From assembly GCF_026225065.1 (NCBI RefSeq), contig NZ_JAMFSB010000106.1:1-40809 (forward strand): a stretch of DNA of 40,809 nt. The letters run 5' to 3'. Source of the stretch: Paraburkholderia sp. (GTDB lineage: Bacteria; Pseudomonadota; Gammaproteobacteria; Burkholderiales; Burkholderiaceae). The position numbers were made by a program, and so were the translations under genes. This document shows, piece after piece, positions 25,175 to 31,578 of this stretch. Numbering within the stretch: the stretch's first letter is position 1; each line of letters opens with the position of its first letter. Below the pieces are notes generated by a model, which was not told the origin of the DNA, searched no databases, and worked only from the letters and a program-made list of their open reading frames with translations.

Positions 25175-25948
25175 CTAGCGCATCGTCATGAAATCGGCGG
25201 CGCGCATCAGGCCGTGTGCGTTAGCGGCGCCAGCGAGCACATAACGTTGCTGCCGGGCCGTCCAGCTGAGCAGCCGAAGCGTGCCAACCCGCCGGGCGCT
25301 CCACTGTGGCTGGGCCGCTGCGGCCGGCAGGGCGGGCGCGACCAGCAGCACGACCGGCTCACCCTGGGCGTTGAGATAGACGTATTCGGTTGCCCGGGCG
25401 AGGGCGCCGAGATTCAGTGTCCGGTGGCTAACCAGGTGCATACCGACCGGCACGAGATTGGGCGCTACGGGATCCGCTGCGGGGGATCCGACCGTCGGAG
25501 CCATCTTCGCGCCAAAATCCTCGCCCGCGGCCTGGGCCAATGCCATCACCGCGGCGTTGTCCAATGCGTCCTGCGAAACCTGGGAAGCCGCCATCCAGCC
25601 GCTTGTGGCCACCATGGCCAGCGCCAGCATGAGCGCCAACGCCAGCATGGCTCGCAGGGGATGCAGCCGGATCATCTGCATCCGCCGCGTCAGCCATCGG
25701 CCAGCGGCGGTATGGATGAAGCCCGACGTCGCCGCCGGAACAGGCGAGGGCTCATCGGTCGGCTGAAACGCATGCTGGACCTGCTGGTTCAGCTTGCCGT
25801 AGAACGCCACCCGGCGAGCTTCGCCCGGCCGCTTGCCGAGGTAGTGGCGCAAGTGGGCGGCGCGTTCGGGCGTGAGGAGGCCGTCGGCGTACGCCTGAAT
25901 ATCGGTTTCGGAGAGCGGAGGGTCGTGCCGCGAGTCATCGGATTTCAT
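25175..25948 (-). CDS. Second membrane anti-sigma-factor-like protein
   Basis: 257 aa. The N-terminus shows the same pattern as the cognate anti-sigma protein (SETDIQAYADGLLTPERAAH then YLGKRPGEARRVAFYGKLN), again without zinc-binding cysteines. One membrane segment lies at about 98-119 (LRAMLALALMLALAMVATSG). The periplasmic part of about 135 residues contains TEYVYLNAQGEPVVLLVAPA and a Trp/Arg-rich end. No sigma gene overlaps it. It lies upstream of the sigma gene on the same strand with its own copy of the shared promoter. It may be a second brake on the same sigma factor, or serve one encoded elsewhere. Its periplasmic domain differs from the first one's, so it may read a different signal. 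Confidence 0.85.
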   Translation of the reverse strand: MKSDDSRHDPPLSETDIQAYADGLLTPERAAHLRHYLGKRPGEARRVAFYGKLNQQVQHAFQPTDEPSPVPAATSGFIHTAAGRWLTRRMQMIRLHPLRAMLALALMLALAMVATSGWMAASQVSQDALDNAAVMALAQAAGEDFGAKMAPTVGSPAADPVAPNLVPVGMHLVSHRTLNLGALARATEYVYLNAQGEPVVLLVAPALPAAAAQPQWSARRVGTLRLLSWTARQQRYVLAGAANAHGLMRAADFMTMR

Positions 25949-25982
25949 AAGGGTTGCGCTAGAAGTTTGCTGTTACTGGGCT

Positions 25983-26007
25983 AACACGATCGGGGCGCCT
26001 TTATTCC
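25983..26007 (-). promoter_or_regulatory. ECF-type promoter of the second anti-sigma gene
   Basis: On the minus strand GGAATAAA (26007-26000), 11 bases, CGTGTT (25988-25983), identical in both blocks to the sigma-gene promoter. It lies 35 bases before the ATG at 25948. It is back to back with the peroxidase promoter, with 23 bases between the two -35-like blocks; the bases between include the palindrome GAATGCATTC. Confidence 0.75.
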
Positions 26008-26030
26008 CTCACATGAATGCATTCGTGTCC

Positions 26031-26055
26031 GGAATAAACGCAGAAGACGTGTGTT
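26031..26055 (+). promoter_or_regulatory. ECF-type promoter of the peroxidase/cytochrome b561 operon
   Basis: GGAATAAA (26031-26038), 11 bases, TGTGTT (26050-26055). It differs at one base from the two minus-strand copies and has the same spacing. It lies 43 bases before the GTG start at 26098. Confidence 0.75.
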
Positions 26056-26097
26056 CGCCGTCACGCAGACCCGCTTGAAAAGCCCAAAGGAGTCCTT

Positions 26098-27186
26098 GTG
26101 ACAGATCCATCATTTCCTGCACCCGGTCGCATTTGCGTGCCATGCCGGCTCGCTGCGATCGGTGCCGTCGTGCTGACCGTGGCCGGCGGTTTCGCCTATG
26201 TAGCCGGCTGGCTTACACCCCAGCGCCTGACCACGCATCGCATCATCAACGCCTTTGAAGCGGACAACGGCAGCCATCCGGGCTTTCGTCGCAACCATGC
26301 AAAGGGTGTCTGCGTGTCCGGCGATTTTGACAGCAACGGCAACGCGTCCGCACTGTCGAGTGCGGGCGTGTTTGCGCCGGGGCTGACGCCGGTGATCGGC
26401 CGTTTTGCGATTCCGGGCGGCAATCCGTCTGCGCCCGACACCAGTGTGCCCATCCGCAGTCTTGCCCTGATGTTCACACAGCCCGATGGCGAGCAGTGGC
26501 GCTCCGGGATGAATTCAGTGCCCGTGTTCCCGGTCCACACGCCTGAGCAGTTCTATCAGCAACTGGTTGCCGCGAAGCCGGATCCGGTCACGGGCAAGCC
26601 AAACCCGGCAGCGCTTAAGGCATTCGCCGCCGCGAACCCGGAAACCAAACCGTTTCAGGCATGGGTCAAGGGCCATTCGCCGTCGTCGAGTTTTGCCAAT
26701 GGGTCGTACTACAGCGTGAATGCATTCCGTTTCGTGGACGCCAACGGCCAGGCGCACGCCGTGCGCTGGGCGATGGTGCCTGAGACGCCGTTTGCGCCCA
26801 TTACGGACGCGCAGAAGAGCACGCAAAATTTCCTCGACGCCGATCTCGCCCAGCATCTGCAGGACGGTCCGCTGCGCTGGCATCTGATCGTGACGGTGGC
26901 CGCGCCCGGCGACCCGACTGACGACGCCACCAAGATGTGGCCAGATGGGCGTCAGCAGATCGACGCCGGGACGCTCGTGATCGAGCATGAGACCTCGCAG
27001 GACGACGGTCCATGCCGCGACGTCAACTTCGATCCGACCGTGCTGCCCGCGGGCATCAAGACCTCGGACGATCCGCTGCTGGCCGCGCGTTCCGCGGCCT
27101 ATTCGGTTTCGTATAACCGGCGCACTCGCGAAGAAGCGCTCGACCCCAACCTGCACCATCCGCAGCCGAACGGAGATCGGTCATGA
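26098..27186 (+). CDS. Catalase-related peroxidase (SrpA-type), membrane anchored
   Basis: 362 aa starting with GTG at 26098; AAGGAG lies 5 bases upstream. A single N-terminal membrane segment at about 19-38 (AAIGAVVLTVAGGFAYVAGW) anchors or exports it. The catalase-like core is much shorter than a true catalase. The distal heme His is probably His67 in GFRRNHAKGVCVSGDF. The proximal region is RSAAYSVSYNRRTREEA, with Tyr335 as the likely heme ligand and Arg331 beside it. Such small catalase-fold proteins usually act as peroxidases using organic donors or membrane electrons. The next gene, a cytochrome b561 overlapping by ATGA, could supply electrons from quinol. Controlled by the shared ECF promoter. 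Confidence 0.9.
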   Translation: MTDPSFPAPGRICVPCRLAAIGAVVLTVAGGFAYVAGWLTPQRLTTHRIINAFEADNGSHPGFRRNHAKGVCVSGDFDSNGNASALSSAGVFAPGLTPVIGRFAIPGGNPSAPDTSVPIRSLALMFTQPDGEQWRSGMNSVPVFPVHTPEQFYQQLVAAKPDPVTGKPNPAALKAFAAANPETKPFQAWVKGHSPSSSFANGSYYSVNAFRFVDANGQAHAVRWAMVPETPFAPITDAQKSTQNFLDADLAQHLQDGPLRWHLIVTVAAPGDPTDDATKMWPDGRQQIDAGTLVIEHETSQDDGPCRDVNFDPTVLPAGIKTSDDPLLAARSAAYSVSYNRRTREEALDPNLHHPQPNGDRS

Positions 27187-27728
27187 CGCCGACGCACAAG
27201 CATTTCAGCCCACTACAGAGACTACTGCACTGGACCATGGCGCTGCTGATCCTCACGATGCTGTTTGTCGGGATCGGCATGGTCGCGACCGTGTCGCATG
27301 CACACGATACGCTGATCGCAATTCACCGGCCGCTTGGCATCGCGATCCTGCTGCTGCTGGTGTTGCGCATCGGCGTACGGCTCAAGCGTGGCAGCCCGCC
27401 GCTGCCGGACGACATGCCGGCGCCGCAGCGCGTCGTCGCCAAACTCTCGCATCTCGTGTTGTATGCGCTGATGTTGGCGATGCCGTTGATCGGCTGGTCG
27501 ATGCTATCGGCCGAGGGGTATCCGGTGACGTTGTTCGGCGCCGTCCATTTGCCGGCGATCATGCCGCATGATGTACGGCTTTTTGCCGCGCTGCGTGCAT
27601 TGCATACGTACCTGGCCCTCGCGCTGTTTCTAACCGTGCTGGGTCATCTGGCGGCCGCGTTGTTTCATGGCCTGATCCGCCGGGATGGCGTGTTTTCGAG
27701 CATGGCACGCGGCGCTCGCCGGGCCTGA
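27183..27728 (+). CDS. Cytochrome b561
   Basis: 181 aa inner-membrane diheme cytochrome with four membrane helices. Its ATG overlaps the peroxidase stop (ATGA). Likely heme-ligating histidines are His16 in LQRLLHWTMALL, His48 in AIHRPLGI, and those in LHTYLALALF and VLGHLAAALFHGLI. Such proteins move electrons across or within the membrane, usually from ubiquinol to a periplasmic partner; here the partner is probably the peroxidase encoded just upstream. It ends the operon, followed by a strong terminator. Confidence 0.93.
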   Translation: MTPTHKHFSPLQRLLHWTMALLILTMLFVGIGMVATVSHAHDTLIAIHRPLGIAILLLLVLRIGVRLKRGSPPLPDDMPAPQRVVAKLSHLVLYALMLAMPLIGWSMLSAEGYPVTLFGAVHLPAIMPHDVRLFAALRALHTYLALALFLTVLGHLAAALFHGLIRRDGVFSSMARGARRA

Positions 27729-27732
27729 AAAA

Positions 27733-27763
27733 CGCCGCTCACGTCGTTCGGACGTGGGCGGCG
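27733..27763. terminator. Bidirectional intrinsic terminator
   Basis: CGCCGCTCACGTC (27733-27745) pairs with GACGTGGGCGGCG (27751-27763) through a 13-bp stem with one G-U pair and a GTTCG loop. The plus-strand A-run (27728-27732) becomes a U-run after the stem on the minus strand, so it suits the minus-strand flavoprotein gene best. It also lies right after the cytochrome b561 stop. Confidence 0.8.
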
Positions 27764-27812
27764 CAAGCAAAGCGCGGCGCGGTATGGCGTGGTGAGGTGC
27801 TGTGCGGAGCGG

Positions 27813-30293
27813 TCAGCTTTTGACGCGTTCCGAACGCGGATCGTATGGTGCTTTCAGATGAAGGGTGGCGGGCAACAGATCTCCGGCCACATCGATCTCG
27901 TATCGCCCGCTCGTCAGATACGCGGCATCGGCAATGCCGTCCGGGTTGTTGACATACCCCATCGCCGCCGGACAACCCAACGTATGACCGAAAGCCGCCG
28001 AACTCACGAAGCCGACTGGTTTGCCGTCGCGCAGGATCGCTTCGCCACCCCATAGCATGCGATCGGCGGCGCCATCAGCCGTGAGCACGACCATGCGTCG
28101 GCGCAGAGGCTCGTCACGCAGCTTGAGCAGAGCCTCACGGCCGCGGAAAGGAATTTTCTTGTTCAGCTTGCAGGCGAACGAGAGGCCCGCTTCGAACGGA
28201 TTCGAATCCGGCGTCAGCTCACGTCCCCAGGCACGGTAGCCTTTCTCGATACGCAGAGAATCGATTGCGTAATAGCCTGCGTTGAGGAGGCCGAACGGTT
28301 TGCCTGCCGCATGCACCGTCTCGTAGACGCCCGCGGCAAATTCAACCGGTACGTACAGCTCCCAGCCCAGTTCACCGACATAGGTGAGCCGCGTGGCCCG
28401 CACGGTGGCATAGCCGATGTCCACCTCGCGGCTCTGGCCAAACGGGAACCCGGCGTTGCTCCAGTCCGCCTTCGAGATGCTTTGCAGCAGCTCACGCGAA
28501 CGCGGGCCCATGACCGCCAGCACTGCATATTGACCGGTGACATCCACCAGCGTGCAGTGCTTGTCGTGCGGGATCGATTTCTCGATGTAGTCAAAATCAC
28601 GCGTGGTTTGCGCCGAGCCCGTGACGATCAGGTATTGATCGGCAGCGAGGCGGGTCAGCGTGAAGTCGGACTCGTACGTGCCACGCTCGTTGAACATGCC
28701 GGTATAGACGGTGGTGCCCGGTGGAACGGCGACATCGTTGGCGACGATGCCTTGCAGTACGTCCTCGGTATCACGTCCCTTGACGAGGAATTTCGAAAAC
28801 GACGTCATATCGAACAGCGCCACGCCTTCGCGGCAGGCGCGATGCTCAGCGCCGCTCCAGGGCAACCAGTTCTGCTGACCGAAGGCGTAATCGATTTTCG
28901 CTTCGGCCGCGCTCGGCGCGAAGAAGTTCGGCCGCTCCCAACCCATCTTGCTGCCGAAACATGCCCCCATGTCGCGCAACATCGGGTAGAGCGGCGAGCG
29001 GCGGAACGGACGCGCGCTATCGAGTTCGCGGTTCGGCCAGGGCATCGCGTAATGCAGGCCCAGCGTTTCCTTCACGCGGTCGTGCAGCCACGTGTCGTTG
29101 CCGTTGAAACGCGCAAACCGGCGAATGTCCACTGGCCACAGGTCCATGGTCGGCGTGCCGGAGACGATCCACTCGGCGAGCGCCATGCCCGCGCCGCCGG
29201 CCGAGGCGATCCCCATCGAATTGAAGCCCGCGCCCACGAAGAAGTGGCGCAGTTCTGGCGCTTCGCCGAGGATAAAGTTGTTGTCCGGTGTGAACGATTC
29301 CGGTCCGTTGTAGAACTGCCGGACTTGCGCGCTCTCGAGCGCGGGCACGCGCTGCAGGGCATTTTCCATCAGGATTTCGAATTGATCCCAGTCGTCGGGC
29401 AACAACTGGAATTCGAAATTCTCGGGGATACCGTTCATGCCCCACGGTTTCGCGTTCGGCTCGAAGCCGCCCATCACCAGACCACCGACTTCTTCCTTGA
29501 AGTAGATGAAGCCGTCCGGGTCGCGCATCACGGGGAGATCGGGATGCACGCCGGCAATCCGCTCGGTGACGATGTAGTAGTGCTCGGCCGAATGCAGCGG
29601 CACGGTCACGTCGCAAAGCCGGCCGACGGCCTTCGCCCATTGACCCGCGCAGTTGACGACGATCTCGGCGTCAATGGTGCCTTCGGCGCCGTCCTTGTTG
29701 TGCCACGCGAGGCCACTGACTTCGCGACCGCCCGGCGTCTGCCGTGTGTGGATCGCGGTGACGCGGGTGTTCTCGACGATCCGCGCGCCACGCGTGCGGG
29801 CGCCGCGGGCGAGGGCTTGCGTGAGGTCGGTGGGGTTGGCCTTGCCGTCACCGGGTAGCCAGACTGCGCCGAGCAGGTCGTCGGTGCGCATCACGGGCCA
29901 CAGATCGCCCGCTTCTTGCGGGCCGATCACATCGCAGGTCACGCCATAGGCGCGGGCGACGGCGGCGGTGCGCTTGAGTTGCGTCATCCGCTCAGCCGTG
30001 CGCGCAACTGACAGCGAGCCGCATTGTTTCCAGCCGGTGGCGAGGCCGGTATCCGCTTCCAGCTCGGCGTAGAGCGCGGTGGAATAGCGAATCAGCTTCG
30101 TCATGCTTTCCTGGGCACGTAGCTGACCGACCAGGCCGGCGGCGTGCCAGGTGGTGCCGCAAGACAGTTGACCTTGTTCCAGCAGGACCACGTCGGTCCA
30201 ACCCATTTTCGTCAGGTGATACGCGACGGAGCAGCCGACGATGCCGCCGCCGACGATCACAACCCGGGCGTGCTGGGGGAGAGGTGTAGACAT
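27813..30293 (-). CDS. Dimethylglycine/sarcosine dehydrogenase-type FAD oxidoreductase with GcvT domain
   Basis: 826 aa. The N-terminal half is a DAO-type flavoprotein: dinucleotide site VVIVGGGIVGCSVAYHL (residues 11-27) and TWHAAGLVGQLRAQ, whose His50 matches the residue that binds FAD covalently in dimethylglycine and sarcosine dehydrogenases. The middle has FGSKMGWERPNFFAP. The C-terminal half is an aminomethyltransferase (GcvT) fold that channels the one-carbon unit to tetrahydrofolate: YTGMFNERGTYESDFTLTRL, YVGELGWELYVPVEF, YYAIDSLRIEKGYRAWGREL and LGCPAAMGYV. It oxidises an N-methyl amine such as dimethylglycine or sarcosine, yielding methylene-THF. The exact substrate is not readable. 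Divergent from a DeoR gene with shared direct repeats. Confidence 0.92.
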   Translation of the reverse strand: MSTPLPQHARVVIVGGGIVGCSVAYHLTKMGWTDVVLLEQGQLSCGTTWHAAGLVGQLRAQESMTKLIRYSTALYAELEADTGLATGWKQCGSLSVARTAERMTQLKRTAAVARAYGVTCDVIGPQEAGDLWPVMRTDDLLGAVWLPGDGKANPTDLTQALARGARTRGARIVENTRVTAIHTRQTPGGREVSGLAWHNKDGAEGTIDAEIVVNCAGQWAKAVGRLCDVTVPLHSAEHYYIVTERIAGVHPDLPVMRDPDGFIYFKEEVGGLVMGGFEPNAKPWGMNGIPENFEFQLLPDDWDQFEILMENALQRVPALESAQVRQFYNGPESFTPDNNFILGEAPELRHFFVGAGFNSMGIASAGGAGMALAEWIVSGTPTMDLWPVDIRRFARFNGNDTWLHDRVKETLGLHYAMPWPNRELDSARPFRRSPLYPMLRDMGACFGSKMGWERPNFFAPSAAEAKIDYAFGQQNWLPWSGAEHRACREGVALFDMTSFSKFLVKGRDTEDVLQGIVANDVAVPPGTTVYTGMFNERGTYESDFTLTRLAADQYLIVTGSAQTTRDFDYIEKSIPHDKHCTLVDVTGQYAVLAVMGPRSRELLQSISKADWSNAGFPFGQSREVDIGYATVRATRLTYVGELGWELYVPVEFAAGVYETVHAAGKPFGLLNAGYYAIDSLRIEKGYRAWGRELTPDSNPFEAGLSFACKLNKKIPFRGREALLKLRDEPLRRRMVVLTADGAADRMLWGGEAILRDGKPVGFVSSAAFGHTLGCPAAMGYVNNPDGIADAAYLTSGRYEIDVAGDLLPATLHLKAPYDPRSERVKS

Positions 30294-30318
30294 CTTTTAG
30301 GTCCTGCTCGAGGAATGT

Positions 30319-30334
30319 GGATATGCGTGGAAAT
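30319..30334. repeat. 16-bp direct repeat, copy 1 (putative DeoR operator)
   Basis: GGATATGCGTGGAAAT lies 26 bases upstream of the flavoprotein start (minus strand). It matches copy 2 at 30477-30492 in 15 of 16 positions, in the same orientation. Confidence 0.65.
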
Positions 30335-30476
30335 TGGTGTGCGTAGAGTGCAACAAAATGCCAAAAAACGCAACGATGTCACGTAAAATTCATCGGCAAT
30401 GGATCTTTGTTTCACCATAAATTCCTTACAAAACAATGGATAAAAGCGCGAATAATCAAGTAACGGTGATTTGGTT

Positions 30477-30492
30477 GGATATGTGTGGAAAT
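30477..30492. repeat. 16-bp direct repeat, copy 2 (putative DeoR operator)
   Basis: GGATATGTGTGGAAAT lies 63 bases upstream of the DeoR start. The period to copy 1 is 158 bases, close to 15 turns of B-DNA, which would put both copies on the same face. Confidence 0.65.
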
Positions 30493-30554
30493 AGCTTCCC
30501 CAGACATGACGCCTTTGCTAGACTGGGCGCCACCCGCATCTTCCCGTCCCCGGT

Positions 30555-31346
30555 ATGTTTTCGACCCAACGCCAATCCGAAATCCTGCGCATCGTGCGGG
30601 CGCAGCACACCTGCACGATCGCCGAGCTGGCCGACGTCTTCGCCGTGTCCGACGAGACCATCCGTCGCGATATCAAGCCGTTGATCGCCGAAGGGGTGTT
30701 ACTGAAGGTGCACGGCGGTGTAATGCTGCCGGAGCGGCTCGACGAACCGCCGTTCCAGCGCCGCCTGCAGGAGAACCTCGAAGCGAAGCGGGTAATCGCG
30801 GCGCGCGTGGGCGATCTGGTACAGGACTGCGACTCGCTGATCCTCGATGGCGGTACGACCTGCGTCCATATCGCCCAGGCGCTGTGTGCCCGATCGCGCC
30901 TGACGGTCGTGACGAATTCCGCGGAAATTGCCCGCACCCTTGCGCCGCGCAACGGCAACCGGGTGTTCATCGCCGGCGGCGAACTGCGCGCCGACGACTC
31001 GGCCGCGTTCGGCGAAAGCGCGCTGGCGTTCATCCGCCAGTTTCACGTCCGCTATGCGTTCGTCTCGGTGACGGCAATCGACGCGCAAGGCCGCTTCATG
31101 GATGCGCAGCCCGATGACGTGTCGTACTCGCTCGTCGCTTTTGCGCAGGCCGAGCGGCGCGTGGTGGTGGCGGACCACGCCAAGTTCGGCCACAGCGCGC
31201 TCGTGCATGCGTTCGGCCCCGAGGCGTTCGATCTGCTGATTACCGATGAGGCGCCGTCGTCCGCGCTGGCGCAGGTGTTTGCCGCGGCTGATCTGGAGGT
31301 GAGCTTTGGCACGCCGGCGGACGCTGCGGCCGGCGTCGCGCTCTGA
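30555..31346 (+). CDS. DeoR-family transcriptional regulator
   Basis: 263 aa from the ATG at 30555. The N-terminal winged helix has the DeoR signature TIAELADVFAVSDETIRRDI (residues 21-40) followed by LIAEGVLLKVHGGV. The C-terminal sugar-isomerase-like sensor begins near residue 75: DSLILDGGTTCVHIAQAL, LTVVTNSAEIARTLA, NRVFIAGGEL, and ERRVVVADHAKFGHSAL. DeoR proteins usually repress and respond to phosphorylated sugars or nucleosides; the effector here is unknown. It is divergent from the dimethylglycine/sarcosine dehydrogenase gene across 261 AT-rich bases that carry two direct repeats, so it probably controls that gene and itself. Confidence 0.93.
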   Translation: MFSTQRQSEILRIVRAQHTCTIAELADVFAVSDETIRRDIKPLIAEGVLLKVHGGVMLPERLDEPPFQRRLQENLEAKRVIAARVGDLVQDCDSLILDGGTTCVHIAQALCARSRLTVVTNSAEIARTLAPRNGNRVFIAGGELRADDSAAFGESALAFIRQFHVRYAFVSVTAIDAQGRFMDAQPDDVSYSLVAFAQAERRVVVADHAKFGHSALVHAFGPEAFDLLITDEAPSSALAQVFAAADLEVSFGTPADAAAGVAL

Positions 31347-31437
31347 GCGATCCGGCCGCGGCACATCCCGCTTCAAACGCGTATTTGTTTTCTTGACACA
31401 TCCGCAACGGTGATGACCGGCAGATGCGTAAAATAGT

Positions 31438-31511
31438 CGGTTTGCAGTGGCGAATGCGGCCCCCGCCAACCTTGGGCAGGCCTCGCAGAACAGCAGATGA
31501 TCTGCAAACCG
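31438..31511. repeat. Long-range inverted repeat in the SNF2 leader
   Basis: CGGTTTGCAG (31438-31447) and CTGCAAACCG (31502-31511) are perfect 10-base complements 54 bases apart. A competing pairing exists: GCAGAT (31494-31499) with ATCTGC overlapping the right arm. It lies 68 bases upstream of the helicase start. Confidence 0.5.
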
Positions 31512-31578
31512 GGTCACGTTGCTCCCGCATTCCCACGACGTTGCCGCTCGCCTGAACACGCATGGATGGGTCACCCGG

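Noticed and set aside
28311..29858. 515-codon plus-strand open frame
   Set aside because: It lies wholly opposite the well-supported dimethylglycine/sarcosine dehydrogenase gene; the sequence is Arg/His/Val-rich as expected for an antisense shadow in GC-rich DNA.
31393..31434. TTGACA plus TAAAAT as a promoter for the SNF2 gene
   Set aside because: The two boxes are 30 bases apart, far outside the usable 15-19 base range.
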